A stretch of 64,000 nt of DNA, taken from Leptidea sinapis (lineage: Eukaryota; Arthropoda; Insecta; Lepidoptera; Pieridae). This document shows, one piece after another, positions 10,987 through 22,339 of the stretch. The position numbers were made by a program, and so were the translations under genes. Position 1 is the first letter of the stretch; every line of letters starts with the position of its first letter. Location: NCBI RefSeq assembly GCF_905404315.1, contig NC_066265.1:24886501-24950500 (forward strand). The letters run 5' to 3'. The notes below the pieces were generated by a model. That model was not told the DNA's origin and made no database searches. It was given only the letters and a program-made list of their open reading frames with translations.

Positions 10987-11916
10987 GCATTTAAGATGTT
11001 CATGATTTGAAAATCTTTACGAGTTGATCACTTTTTCAAGATGACAGTGAAGTAATGTGGTAAACGAGCTTAAATATGCACCTACGGTCTGAAGAGACTC
11101 TTAACCGGTTTCTCATCATTGGTTAGCCTCGAAATGTACTATAAATATGCACAATAGATACCCTACGGTACCGGTTTCTCCATATCGGTTTGGCGAGAAA
11201 TGTACTGAACTAATATGACTGCATGGAGCAATCACTACATTTAAGAAGGCAATGATTTGAAAAAAGTGAAGTAATGTGGTAAACGAGCTTAAATATGCAC
11301 AATAGATACTTTAGGGTTTGAAGAGGCTCTCAACCGCTTTCTCATCATTGGTTAGCGTCGACATGTACTGAACTAATATGACTGCATGCACTAATCACTA
11401 CATGATATGAATATCTTTACGAGTTGAATACTTTTCAAGATAAAAGTGAAGTAATGTGGTAAAAGTCAAGGAATGTACTGAAGTAATATGACTGCATGCA
11501 CCAATCACTACATTCAAGATGTTCATGATTTGAAAATCTTAACGAATGGTACACTTTTTCAAGATAAAAGTGAAGTAATGTGGTAAACGAGCTCAAATAT
11601 GCACAATGGATAATATTTATTTATTTTGAAATAAATAAATAAGTACCGCACGATTTGAAGAGACTCTTAACCGGTTTCTCATCATTGGTTAGCCTCGAAA
11701 TGTACTGAACTAATATGACTGCATGCACTAATCACTACATGATTTGAATATCTTTACGAGTTGAATACTTTTCAAGATAAAAGTGAAGTAATGTGGTAAA
11801 CGAGCTTAAATATGCACAATGGATACCACACGGCTGAAGAGACTCTTAACCGGTTTCTCCCCATCGTGTTGGTTAGCCGAGAAATGTACTGAACTAATAT
11901 GACTGCATGCACCACT
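10987..11916 (+). repeat. Tandem array, about 0.2-kb units, five partial copies
   Basis: GTGAAGTAATGTGGTAAA recurs at 11047, 11266, 11446, 11570 and 11783. ACTGAACTAATATGACTGCA, CTTAACCGGTTTCTC and CAATCACTACAT recur in the same order. Spacings of 219, 180, 124 and 213 bp show units of about 210-220 bp shortened by internal deletions. One unit carries an AT-rich insert (11611-11645, palindromic ATTTATTT/AAATAAAT). No open frame runs through it. Confidence 0.9.
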
Positions 11917-12304
11917 TGAAATGATTCAATTTACAGCGGCACCGCCAACCGGCACACTCTGGAATATATCCTTACCAATTGAAATCCGAATGTAGAAGCA
12001 TTTATTTAGTTTATCTTGCAAAGTATCTGATGTAGATAAATATTATTATGCTTCCATGATTACTGTTTATTGAAATACAAGTAATACCAGAGAATTTCTG
12101 TTTACTTTTGTCTGTAATATAGATAGTTGTATCGTAGATCGTTGTATACGCTGCCAAGTGCTTCATGTTGCCACATGAGTTTAAATAATTTTTAATTAAT
12201 GTAATATTTAGATGAGCCTTTTAAGTATAAAGTTTTAAGTTAGATAAAAGTTTAAGTATAGAACTTTTTATATGGTAGGTAAAATGTATAAATAAATCCT
12301 TATG

Positions 12305-12518
12305 TGTCACCTACTACAAAGCTGTGGAATGAACTTCCTTGTCCCGCGCACGCTTTCCGGACGATACGACTTCAAAAAAAGCGCGTATACCTTCCTTAAA
12401 GGCCGGCAACGCTCCTGTGACTCCTCTGGTGTGGCAAGAGAATGTGAGCGGTGGTGATCACTTAACATCAGGTGATCGGTACGCTTGTTTGTCCTCCTTT
12501 TCCATAAAAAAAATGTGT
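12305..12518 (+). mobile_element. LINE 3' end, family B
   Basis: Starts within the RT C-terminal coding part (CACCTACTACAAAGCTGTGG, AATGAACTTCC; residues resembling TTKLWNELP) and runs through TTCCTTAAAGGCCGGCAACG, GTGATCACTTAACATCAGGT and CTTGTTTGTCCTCCTTTTCC to a poly-A stretch. The frame is broken. Confidence 0.75.
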
Positions 12519-12599
12519 CCACCAATGATCATTTATAATAAAATATATGTAAATAAAGCACTCGGTTGCTTGCTATTAAAATATATGTAATTGACATCC

Positions 12600-14110
12600 A
12601 CATAAGTATCCATACCTACTCTGTGACATAAGTGTTTTTTTACAGATTAAAATGAGAACAATCTTTGTAACGTACATTTACGTCAATAGTATTCACGATT
12701 CGGGGAAAGACAAAAAGGATAATATTTGTGTGAACAAAACAACACTACTTATTAATAATAAAAGCTGTATGTCAACGCGTGCTTAATTTTAAGTTAATAC
12801 TGAATAATCCATTTCAGTACTCTCAGATGAATCTGGTGTAATTTATATAAAATGATTTAATAAATAACCACGATATCACGAAAGAATACAATGTTTTCTT
12901 TTATCCGAGTGAATTACAAAGGAATAAAGTTAATCCGGTGTACAGCGACAGAGAAAAGAAAATAAACTTGATGTAGATAGGAAATACGTATTTAGTAGAA
13001 AATGGAGGACTGCGGTCGCACACGTAACAAATTGAAAAATGCTTTTACCTCGTGAGTAGAAGAAAATAGACAAATAGCCACGTACTAAGAGAGTCAATCT
13101 AATATGGAGTGAGATGTTGCCGGTGATTTGGGTCAACTACTTCTGGACTTTCAATGTAGCGCTAATTAAGGTGTTCTAATTCATTTGTAACCTATTTATT
13201 ACTTTCGCTATTTAATTGAAACTGCCAAATGTGGACCAAACTAGTGCAAACAGCGCTTGGTTTTGACACTTATAAGATTAAAGAAAGCTTTTCGAAAAAA
13301 TATTTTACCATGAACTTCGTTCTGAAGTTGTGGCTACATATCGGAAGGCGTAGTGGGCCTTCTAATTTATTTGATAGATCTACGTCATGGTAAGAATCTC
13401 AGAATCTGCTGGATACATTGTACATTGGTTACATAAAGGCCAATTTTGGCGGAGCTGAGATTATGTCACACACTATATATATTCGTGAGTGCAAGTTTTA
13501 GTTCTGAACACATAATCATTATTGTCGCATATATATATAGATTCTTGTAAATTTTATTAGTTCTACCACTTTTTTTTTGTGCTTCTTCACCGGCTTCTCA
13601 ATTTAATTACCTCAGTATTTTATGAAAATCGAGAGTTTTAATAAAACTGAGGTTATTAAGATAGATAACTATAACTAAGCTATAAAGCATCATATTATGT
13701 ACTCGTTAATAAAAGACAGTACTCTCTTTAATAATTTGAATTGAAATGTCATACAAAAAGATACTTAAAACCTATGTTATTAAAGCAAAGTTAAATGAAA
13801 CCACTGTTGTTAAAATTATAATAATATATAGATCAAATGTTTTTGGCGTGTTTCTCTGTATAAATAATCATCTACGCTTGCAGGTTAAAATGAGATAAAA
13901 GTAGAAAACGAAGTTAACTTTTTTAGTTCACGTTTTTCTCTTAAATTATTCTTTAAATCTGGTACGAGCTTAAGACTTGCTCGCAATAGAAGAACATGAC
14001 CCGACTTTTGTAAGTATTGTACTGGATAGTAGTAATTATTATCTTTTTAAGATGTACTTCCGAAACACTGGCATTAAATGGTAAGGTTTTAAATATCAAA
14101 TATTATTTTA
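12600..14110. other. Intergenic, nothing recognised
   Basis: AT-rich. Small open frames (for example the 68-codon frame on - at 12930-13136) have no recognisable features. Confidence 0.4.
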
Positions 14111-14149
14111 AAAGTAGAGCAAATATGTGCGTTTTTACCTGCAGAAATA

Positions 14150-14287
14150 CCTATCAATATATATGAATGTATATGTAAACCCTCCTTGAGCTTCAACGAA
14201 TCTATTACAAAAGATTTCATTGAGATCGAATAGTTTAGGAGTTATTAGGGAACATACAAAACATACATTCTCTTTTATATATATAGA
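14150..14287 (-). mobile_element. Helitron fragment (5' part)
   Basis: On the minus strand this begins TC at 14287, then TATATATATAAAAGAGAATG and ATGTTCCCTAATAACTCCTA. It matches the start of the complete short Helitron at 15594-15752 in inverted orientation. The 3' CTAG end is absent. Confidence 0.65.
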
Positions 14288-14649
14288 TTATTAAAGGACC
14301 CGAAACAGGGATGAAATGAATTTTACGTTAAAACTTTTACAACTAAACCTTTAGTTAAACTTAATTTAGTGCAAGACTTGCATTGCATTCATATAAATTT
14401 TTGTTGTAATACAAGAACTTATAAGAACTTAAAAGGAAATATTTATAATTTGTTTGATTTCTATAATAAATTTCAAGCCCTCGACAGAAAGTCTACACTA
14501 GGTTATATACCAAAATATAAGTAAAAAATTAAAAAAGCACGCATTAGTGAAACACAAAAAATAATTAAATATGAAGAGCTTGTTTTAGTGCCATTTCCTT
14601 CACCGATGACACTTATTTTTTTTATCAATCCAGTGAATTATTTTCTACT

Positions 14650-15245
14650 TTTTAAATTGGCCTCCTATCAAAGCGTATATTGTAAAGTATTTATTATCTT
14701 CTATTTTAATCTGCGAACACCATTACAAGAGCACTGTTAGAAGGAAATCATATTCGCATCAAATCTTTTGGCTATATCACTGACTGCAAAGAAATTTATC
14801 CTGGTAATCCTGGTAACAATACCAAAGTTATGAAAATATTGATATGTCATCGGGTCTTCATATGGGTGCAATTTTCTAAATACATCGGGTGTCTTTATAG
14901 TGTAAATAATAATCTGTTTCACAGATATAGATGAAGCTATTATAAAGAGTAAATATATTAGCTTTAAATCCATCATAATGGTTGTAGATCACATAAATGA
15001 GTATAAAATAAGAGGCCCCGTAAGTCGACAGGAGATCGCTATTCAAGTCAGACCCGGGAACGTAATAAAGCCTAATAAATCACTTTCACCTTAAATATGC
15101 CTCCATATTCACTGAAATGAAAACTTTAATAAAACGCCTCTCAATTACTGTGATCTTTACTGTCTTGTGATGTAAGATGAAATATGAAACAGAAAATGTT
15201 TTAGCTGCGGTGGAATAACTGGATAAATAAAATAATATTTTCTTT
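14650..15245 (-). repeat. Repeat/gene-fragment pair H, copy 1
   Basis: The reverse complement of this stretch matches 32884-33500 over about 600 bp with moderate divergence. Shared landmarks are TCCACCGCAGCTAAAA, AGTGAATATGGAGGCAT, TTATTAGGCTTTATTACGTT, CCCGGGTCT and ATATAGCCAAAAGATT. On - there is a 79-codon frame (14976-14737) with a hydrophobic N-terminus, but the other copy has stops in the matching region. An AAGGTGAAAGTG here aligns with AAGGTAAGAGTG in copy 2, so a former splice donor is possible. I do not recognise a family. Confidence 0.7.
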
Positions 15246-15593
15246 TTGAATCCCGCTTTATTAAGATAGATATGAAGTTGTGTCTTTGACTGAACATTAT
15301 CTGGACTTTTGGTATCGTAAGCAGTAAGGGGCTTTCCATCGTCCATTTGCAACAATTATTGGAAAATCGTTTTATCAGTTATTATTACCTCTATATACAG
15401 TGATATGATGACATGATTAGTACCTTAGTACTGTCGCGTAGTAACGCTTCGACGTACATGACCAGAGTTGTCAAACTTCAATGCAATGATAATTTCGACA
15501 GCTCCGACAGCAATACTCATTGTAAAGGAACATATTGCCGCATTTAGAAAAAATCACCTCGAAAAATCACACTTCACAAAACATTTAATTAAA

Positions 15594-15752
15594 AATATAT
15601 AAAAGAGAATGTATGTTTGTATGTTCCCTAATAACTCCTAAACTATTCGACCAATCTCAATGAAATCATTTGTAATAGATTCGATGAAGCTCAAGGAAGG
15701 TTTACATATTATATAATTTATATGGCAAAACAACGTTTGCCAGGTCAGCTAG
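15594..15752 (+). mobile_element. Short non-autonomous Helitron
   Basis: Runs from TATATAAAAGAGAATGTATG through CCTAATAACTCCTAAACTAT to TTGCCAGGTCAGCTAG before T. The 3' end matches the other Helitrons here. The 5' TC is altered. Confidence 0.7.
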
Positions 15753-16276
15753 TTAATAAATTAAAACAAAAACATAAATAAAACAATAGAATAATTACCA
15801 TCATGATCACCTTTGGGTGCTCCAATATTGGATGTACCTCTGCCTTCTTCATCAGTTCTTAACCATGTTGCTACCACCTCATATTTTTTTTTTTATATTT
15901 TTACTTGCAATCTTAGACTTTCGGTGTCAAGGAAGCTTAGTTTCATCTCCAAGAAATAAAGTAATTGAAGTGTTTTCAAATAACTTTTGATCTTCAATCT
16001 AAACTAAATTCTTCAGCTAAGAGGAAAATAAGAAAAAGCATAGAGTATACTCCAAACTTGAAGGTCACCACATTTTTAAGCTCTGGTGTTACCAAAGTCC
16101 ATGGGCGGGTGCTTCACCCATCTTCACCCATATTAATACCCGTCGCGATATATTTTATACTTCGCCTCGATCCTAAAAAGATCACCCTCGTAGGAATAAT
16201 ATGTATTAGAAACCCCTTTGTAAATTACAGTGATAATAAAATATAGATAAAAATCTAAACAATTTGTATTTTTTTT
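15753..16276. other. Intergenic, nothing firm
   Basis: A 93-codon frame at 15965-16246 has no recognised motif. TCCATGGGCGGGTGCTTCAC near 16098 faintly resembles a LINE 3' block also seen at 43436. Confidence 0.35.
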
Positions 16277-16620
16277 AAAGTGATAACCTTCACTTCTGGG
16301 ATTAATTACACAAATTAAATTTGAAAACAAAATTTATGAACGATGCGGCACTCGAACCCGCGACCTCTCAAGTCAATTTCCCAATATCCAAATATTGGGG
16401 TTGATCAGGTTATCAACTGTAAAATAGATCCTGTAGATGAATCCACAACCTGAGCGTTGAATAAGAATTACAGGATTTATCAACGATACGTCGCTCGAAC
16501 GCAACGCGAGAGATCGCGATTTCGAGACCCGCATCATTCACATATTTTGTTAATTTGTGTAGATAAAAATTATTGCTGCTGTAGGTATGCACTTTGCTGT
16601 TAAAAATGGCAAGGTCCAAT
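16277..16620. mobile_element. tRNA-like element, family F (rearranged)
   Basis: Begins AAAGTGATAACCTTCACTTC then GGGATTAATTACACAAATT, shared with copies at 37248 and 47276. A minus-strand tRNA 3' half (GAACGATGCGGCACTCGAAC, 16338 on) is followed by GGTTATCAACTGTAAAATAG and ATCCTGTAGATGA. A plus-strand tRNA-like 3' half follows at about 16490-16545 (GAACGCAACGCGAGAGATCG, then TTTCGAGACCCGCATCATTC). Two tRNA-like halves therefore face each other. Confidence 0.6.
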
Positions 16621-16734
16621 ATTATTTACTTCTCATGACGAAGTCGGGGCGAGTAACTAATTCAAAAAATTAAATTGTGGTATAGTATATAATATTGTTT
16701 GTCAAAATTATTTAGCTAATTAAGCTTTGTTTAC

Positions 16735-17066
16735 ATTTTTTTTATGGAATAGGAGGACAAACGAGCGTACGGGTCACCTGGTGTTCAGTGATCACCGCCG
16801 CCCACAATCTCTTGCAACACCAGAGGAATCACAGGAGGGTTGCCGGCCTTTAAGGAAGGAGTATGCGCTTTTTTTGAAGGTACCCATGTCGTATCGTCGC
16901 GGAAACACCGCATAAGGAAGCTTATTCCACAGCTTTGTAGTACGTGGATGAAAGCTCCTTGAAAACCGCACTGTGGAGGACCGCGAAACATCTAGATGGT
17001 GGGGATGATATCCTAACTTGTGGCGTGTCGTGCGAAGGTGGAATTCGGCGGCAGGAACATTCGTGT
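16735..17066 (-). mobile_element. LINE 3' end, family B, antisense
   Basis: On -, the sequence gives the RT C-terminus with a frame break, residues resembling HLDV..R.CGFQGAFI and TKLWN. It then runs through the GGCCGGCAACCCTCCTGTGA and GGGCGGCGGTGATCACT blocks and ends CGTTTGTCCTCCTATTCC with a poly-A, giving TTTTTTTATGG on + at 16738. Compare 53760-54225. Confidence 0.75.
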
Positions 17067-17069
17067 TTT

Positions 17070-17540
17070 ATGAGCGTAAAACAAACTAAAGGTAATCAAA
17101 GTACGTGTCGTTCTAATACATATCAGCTAATAATAACAATAGCTGTACTAATTGCGATAAAAGTCCTGAACTGTACAAAACATGCGAACTCTGTGAGCCA
17201 AATTGTACGTAAATAGGCAACTATTGTGTATTTTTTCTATTGTGGCGTTTTGTTTCAGTAAATCACGCTTGGCATGCTCTGGTGCGGTCTCCTAATTAGG
17301 GACCACCTAAGTAATTGAATTAAAACATCGCATAATTAACGAAGGGTTCACTGTAGGTTTGGGACTTTGAATATATTTATGAAAAAACGCTGCTATTTAA
17401 ACAGTAATTACGTAAATATCTTTCCAGGTTACTCAAAGTGTAGTTAGTCTAGTTTTAGAGCTTTGGATAGGATTAATATAGAAAAACTTTTTTGATCGAA
17501 TAATCATTGTATCTATCTATAAATTTAATTTAGATCAGTA
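17070..17540. other. Intergenic, nothing recognised
   Basis: AT-rich flank of the composite C/LINE insertion. Confidence 0.4.
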
Positions 17541-17625
17541 ACGGCCGTTCTCAATATACTATCTACAGATACTACCTTCAACTGCTACCTTCTTCTGTTA
17601 GTAATTAGGTGTCAATAATCTAAAG

Positions 17626-18197
17626 CCCATGGGCGTGGCATTATACACGTCCATTAACCCGGCCCCTGGGAGAGTAGAGCCACCTTCTCTACTCTTCACT
17701 TGGGCAAGTCCTGTCTGGCGCGTCCATGTCGCGGGCATCTTTCACTTCAGCAAGCCGGAGTGTGTAGATGGCGGAGTTCAGCAGGGACCCAGTACTGCGG
17801 CGTATAACGCAGAACCCGTGCCCAGGGTTACGGGTGAAGACCTCAATGGTGGTGAATGCGGAGACAACAGTTGTCGGTACGGACTAACCAGCGGAGGAGG
17901 CAAGCTACAGGGGCGTAGAACCTGGATCCTGATGGAGGGCAGCGGTAACCATCAGTACCGAAGTGAAGCGAAAGAACCATATGTTCTGAACCGGTTCCCT
18001 CTTGGAATACTATAGCCACTGAGGTTATAGTACCGCGATGTAGAAAGTAACGGGAACCTACTACATTATTTATCCCATGAGAGTTGCAATGATGAGTATG
18101 TTTAAAGACAGAGTAAGACCGCCTAGCAACCCGTGTAGTGACCGGCGCCCTGAGTTTTCCGGGGCTGAGGGTGTGAAATGGGTTACCGGCCATCAGG
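17626..18197 (+). other. LINE 5' region
   Basis: GC-richer than the host sequence. A 128-codon open frame (17629-18015) starts at the first bases of the element but ends in TAG well before the endonuclease. I see no domain in it. It may be a leader, an upstream ORF, or the decayed N-terminus of the main ORF. Confidence 0.5.
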
Positions 18198-19493
18198 ATG
18201 CAGGCAACCAGGCATACTATGGAAAAAATGCTATGGAACGTTCGAGGGCTTCTTGAAGATGGAAAGCTTCATATTCTGGAACAAGAACTTGAGCGATGCA
18301 AACTCACTATCACGGGAATCAGTGAGACACATTGGAAAGATAGCGGCCACTTTTACTCAGAGAAACATACCATCTATTTCTCCAGCAACGATAAAAGTAG
18401 CTTTTCGGGTGTGGCTATTGCGATCCCTAAATTATGGAAAAACTCGGTGCTTGGATACCACCCTATTAATGATAGAATAATTTCCATTAAACTTAGCGCA
18501 TCACCGACCCCACTCAACATAATTCAAGTCTATGCTCCCACAAGTTCTGCCAAAGATGAAGAAGTAGAAGACTTCTATTGTCAACTTGAGTCTTCTATAG
18601 CTAAGATCCCTAAAAGAGAGCTATTAATCATCATTGGGGACTTTAACGCCAAGGTGGGAAACACCACAATGAATACGGGCATACGACATATTGTTGGGAA
18701 CTATGGCCATGGTGTTCGTAACCCAAGGGGTGAACGACTCATAGAGTTTGCAGCCGATAACAGCATGGCCATTGCAAACACGATGTTCAAACACCATCCT
18801 AGACGCCTATATACCTGGACCTCCCCTGATGGCAAACACCGCAATCAGATAGATTACATATTAGTGAGAACCAGATGGAAAAGTTCAATTGCCAATACAC
18901 ATACCCTTCCCGATGCTGATTATCATTCCGACCATCAACTGCTCATTGGAAACCTGCGATTGAAATTGCAAAGAGCAAAACAAATTAAAATGGCTAGAAG
19001 AATGGAGGTGAAAGATCCAAAGTCACTAACCACCTCGATACAGAACAGACATGCCACATGGAGAGCAGGTATCGGAAACAATTACTCTAACTACTTGTGG
19101 ATCTCGGCAAAAACATATATTGTGGAGGCGATTGCAGAGTCACAACCGAAAACCATCTTACCAAAACGACAACATTGGATAACGGAAGAAACCTGGCATT
19201 TGGTTGAAGAGCGCTTAAAACTTAAAGCCAGTGGTGCTAGCATTACGAAGCTAAATGCCAAGTCAGCTATCATACAAGCTGCTTGCCGACGTGACCGCAA
19301 TAACCATCTGAGTAAGATATATCATGAACTGGAACAGCACTCCGACAAATATCATACCAAAGATCTGCATGATAAGGTGCGATACATAACACGCCAACTT
19401 AAGCCTAAGACGTGGGCTGTTGAGGACTCCGTTGGGAATACGGTTACGGAGATAAAGGATATCGTGAATGTGTGGAAGGAATATCGTCAATAA
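18198..19493 (+). CDS. LINE endonuclease domain (EEP/APE-type), 431 codons
   Basis: This is the N-terminal endonuclease of the LINE polyprotein, which in this family nicks target DNA to prime reverse transcription. Catalytic-type motifs appear in order: WNVRG (residues 13-17), SETHW (42-46, Glu43), QVYAPTS (110-116), GDFNAKVG (147-154), YTWTSPDGKHRNQIDYIL (205-222, Asp219) and SDH (244-246). All the residues expected of an EEP nuclease are present. From about residue 250 the chain is a linker toward the RT. It ends at TAA (19491-19493) in EYRQ-stop, but the same frame continues with LINE-like sequence, so the stop is a mutation and not the natural end. The true start may lie further upstream. 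Confidence 0.85.
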   Translation: MQATRHTMEKMLWNVRGLLEDGKLHILEQELERCKLTITGISETHWKDSGHFYSEKHTIYFSSNDKSSFSGVAIAIPKLWKNSVLGYHPINDRIISIKLSASPTPLNIIQVYAPTSSAKDEEVEDFYCQLESSIAKIPKRELLIIIGDFNAKVGNTTMNTGIRHIVGNYGHGVRNPRGERLIEFAADNSMAIANTMFKHHPRRLYTWTSPDGKHRNQIDYILVRTRWKSSIANTHTLPDADYHSDHQLLIGNLRLKLQRAKQIKMARRMEVKDPKSLTTSIQNRHATWRAGIGNNYSNYLWISAKTYIVEAIAESQPKTILPKRQHWITEETWHLVEERLKLKASGASITKLNAKSAIIQAACRRDRNNHLSKIYHELEQHSDKYHTKDLHDKVRYITRQLKPKTWAVEDSVGNTVTEIKDIVNVWKEYRQ

Positions 19494-21056
19494 CTATTTT
19501 CCAACAATTTGGTACTAAGCTTCACATGTTCTCCACACAACATTCTTGACCGTGAACCCGACATCATGCAGGATGAAGTACGAGCAGCAATTACACACCT
19601 CAAATGAAATAAAGCCATAGGTTGTGATGAGATCCCGATAGAAGTCCTCAAAACGATGGGAGAACCTGGAGTTGATATTTTATATACTATCTGCTGTAAA
19701 ATATGGGAGACTGGAATATGGCCTGACGATTGGTCAAAATCCATTTTCATTCCACTGCACAAAAAAGGGTCCACCAAGAAATGCACCAACTACCGACTCA
19801 TATCCTTGATATCTCATGCAAGTAAGGTGATGCTCCACATAATTAATACAAGGCTGTCGGCCTATCTCTCAAGGCAGATTACACCCGAGCAAGCCGGATT
19901 GGTTAAGGGAAGAGGCACTCGTGAACAAATTCTTATACTGCTTCAGATTATTGAGAAGGCCAAAGAATTCAATACAACCCTTTACATCTGCTTTGTGGAC
20001 TTTCACAAAGCATTTGACACGGTCATATGGACACACCTCTGGAAGATACTTGCAGAAATGGGTGTACCAACCCATTTAATAGTTCTGTTGAGGAGGTTGT
20101 ATGAACACGGTACTGCAGCGGTACGAGTGGATGATAACCCTTTCAAGCGAATTCAAGACTGTAGCCGGTGTACGACAAGGATGCATCTTATCGCCATTAC
20201 TCTTTAACATGTACACAGAGTATATTATGCGCATTGTCTTGGAAGATTGGAACAAAGGAATATCTGTTGGAGGACGCGTGATAAATAACCTCAGATACGC
20301 TGATGATACTACCCTTCTCGCACAGACTAGAGAAGATATGGAAAAAATTTTAAACCGTCTAGGAAGTACCAGTCTCCAATTCGGACTTACTATTAACCGA
20401 GAAAAGACGAAGGTGATGATAGTAGACTGGGCCGAATAAATTGGAACCAACGTACCCTATATAGCCAACTGTGAAGTGGTACAGAACTATATTTATCTTG
20501 GTTCTACTATATCAAGTACTGGAGGATGTGACGACGAGATCAGACGACGGTGCGCCATCACCAGGTCTGCAGTGGAACAACTGGGAAAGATTTGGAGGGA
20601 CAGGAGGATTACCAAGAAGACAAAAGTCAGATTGATGAAATGCCTTGTGTTTCCAATCTTTCTTTATGGAGCCGAAACTTGGTCTCTGAGACTGCAGGAC
20701 CGCCGTAAAACCGATGCATTAGAGATGTGGTGCTGCTTCGTATTAAAGACAGACTATCGTCAATTGTGCAACTAAAAATACTGAAGTTCTTTGGTCACGT
20801 CTCTAGAAATGAGAACTCGATGGAGAGACTGGTAGTTCAGGGCCAGGTGGAAGGCAAGAGAGCACGTGGTCGATCGCCAACCCGCTGGATAGACGCCATC
20901 GCAAAGGCTACTGAGTCCACCATAGTCCAGTGTACTCGCAACGCCCCTAGCCGTCAGAAATAGAAGCACATCGCCAGATCTACCCTCAGAAAGGATATTG
21001 ACCCACCGAATACCCCACCATGTACCTCGTCAGCGCAACCACGACCACTCTGACAA
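19494..21056 (+). pseudogene. LINE reverse transcriptase domain (broken)
   Basis: Continues the endonuclease frame. A TGA (19605-19607) interrupts ITHLK-stop-NKAIG just before the first RT block. The RT fingers/palm follow, with KKGSTKKCTNYRLISLIS and motif A ICFVDFHKAFD (catalytic Asp). A 1-bp frameshift near 20138-20144 moves the frame so that AGVRQGCILSPLLFN (motif B), LRYADDTTLLA (motif C, YADD) and TINREKTKVM follow. A TAA at 20437-20439 precedes YIYLGSTIS (thumb side) and KTKVRLMKCLVFPIFLYG. Near 20728 a deletion or frameshift removes some residues before LLRIKDRLSSIVQLKILKFF. A TAG at 20961-20963 replaces a sense codon, and the frame ends at a TGA at 21054-21056. All the core motifs survive, so decay is fairly recent. 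Confidence 0.88.
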
Positions 21057-21322
21057 AAGTGTCCGACTAAGAAGAAGAAGAATATAAAGTTGTCCCAATA
21101 TACCCGTATGTCTAATCACCAGTCCAATGTTTCAATTTCCATACAAAATTCTATCCCTGGTAAGATATACGTTGTTCCCATTGATAGACAGCGTGTAAGA
21201 CGGATAAGATGAGTTATCGTCGATAAGTTAATTGGGACAGAAAAGCCAACGATAGTTAAGATTTTTTATCCCAAGTAGGCCACAACCAAAGATAGACTGA
21301 ATAATATTGGGAATGGCCGTTA

Positions 21323-21475
21323 AACGTCTAGATAGACTATGACAGCTGTGAAAACATAAAAAAAATAGACTTCAAAACTAACCTCTATTTTGAACAAGTC
21401 ACGCACACTAACACAAAGTGTCATACAAATCGCGAGTGTAAGACGTAGCTCGTCACGCACACTAAACGAATACTA
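21323..21475 (+). mobile_element. Inverted-repeat element D (truncated)
   Basis: Starts ACGTCTAGATAGAC directly after the end of element C, then TATGACAGCTGTGAAAAC, CTAACCTCTATTTTGA, CACAAAGTGTCATACAAATC and CACGCACACTAAACGAATA, where it breaks off. The inverted counterpart is at 22138-22339. Complete copies show terminal repeats TACGTCTAGATA. Confidence 0.8.
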
Positions 21476-22137
21476 TCGAAAAACGGAATTTTTACCTTCT
21501 AAATTCTGTCTCTGTCTTTTCGTTTCTGCTTATTTCCAAATTGGCTAGTCCGGTATTGAAGGACTGGACTTACTGGCAGAAATCCCATGCTATAAGGTCT
21601 TAGTGTAACTTTTATTTAAGAAAATCATTTAGGATTGGATGCCATTCCGTAGAACAATTAAGCATTAATGACTTCTCTTTGGACAACAGAGTATCATGTC
21701 ATATTCCGTAAGAAATATAATAAAATCATCGTTTATATTTAATTATCCATAGAAATATATATAAAATTCAATTGAATACTATAAAACTGAACGATAACAA
21801 CGTAATACGAGCGGAAAATCGTAAAAATGGAAACCCTTCTAGCGTTTTCGAATTACTCAACCATTCAACTGAGGGCTATCGTAAATAAAAAAAGTGTCAC
21901 TATAAATAATGTATCGGTTTGAGAACGTCTCTCTATTAAATAAACTATTTGTAGTTTTGTACCAAAGGAAAAATTGCTCCTGTTTAAAATCACTTCATCG
22001 TCAGTTTGTTTTTCTCTACACACTCCAGTTTAATTTAACATATTTTCGTCTTCTATACGAAACATCGCTTCAAAATTCTAAAATAATAAGAAGCTAATAG
22101 AAATGTACAAAAGAAGTTAGTCTTCAATAATTTATAT
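21476..22137. other. Segment between two inverted D copies
   Basis: AT-rich, no recognised gene. It is flanked by D sequence in opposite orientations over about 150 bp, so it could be the interior of one larger foldback element (about 21323-22339). Confidence 0.45.
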
Positions 22138-22339
22138 GTATAGACAGAGTTTCTTGCTGTTAGACAACCGATAAAAACAGGCCAGGAATATTAGTTTAGT
22201 GTGCGTGACAAGCTACGTTTTACACTCGCGATTTGTATCACACTTTGTGTTAGTGTGCGTGAATTGCTCAAAATAGAGGTTAGTTTTAAACTCAATTTTT
22301 TTCAACGCTGTCACAGCTGTCATAGTCTATCTAGACGTA
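22138..22339 (-). mobile_element. Inverted-repeat element D, full length
   Basis: Runs from TGTATAGACAGAGTTTCTTG to GTCATAGTCTATCTAGACGTA, with TTAGTTTAGTGTGCGTGACA and ACACTCGCGATTTGTAT in between. It is about 200 bp and has no coding capacity. Confidence 0.8.

Larger units (their letters stand above)
17626..21080 (+). mobile_element. RTE-type LINE retrotransposon, nearly full length, decayed
   Basis: This is a 3.45-kb element with a GC-richer 5' part, an endonuclease followed by a reverse transcriptase, and a short GAAGAAGAAG tail. AATAATCTAAAG (17614-17625) and AATATAAAG (21081-21089) form an imperfect target duplication, and the uninterrupted copy of element C shows the site before insertion. 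The single-ORF layout, the endonuclease style (YTWTSPDGKHRNQIDYIL) and the compact size fit the RTE/BovB clade. At least four stops or frameshifts make this copy non-functional. Confidence 0.88.
17541..21320 (+). mobile_element. Inverted-repeat element C, copy 1, split by a LINE
   Basis: Left part (17541-17625) starts ACGGCCGTTCTCAATATACT and the right part (21081-21320) ends AATATTGGGAATGGCCGT, an inverted repeat of about 18-20 bp with TA on both sides. A second, uninterrupted copy in the opposite orientation is at 46145-46506. It aligns with both halves, including GTCAATAATCT and CCATACAAAATTCTATCCCT. No coding capacity is seen, so it is a MITE-like element of about 330-360 bp. The LINE at 17626-21080 sits inside it. 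Confidence 0.85.

Noticed and set aside
14737..14976. Secreted small protein (79 codons, hydrophobic N-terminus, minus strand)
   Set aside because: The homologous copy at 33.2-33.4 kb has stops in the matching stretch, so it is kept as repeat pair H and not called as a gene.
17843..18193. 116-codon minus-strand frame over the LINE 5' region
   Set aside because: It is a shadow of the GC-rich LINE leader and runs opposite to the element.
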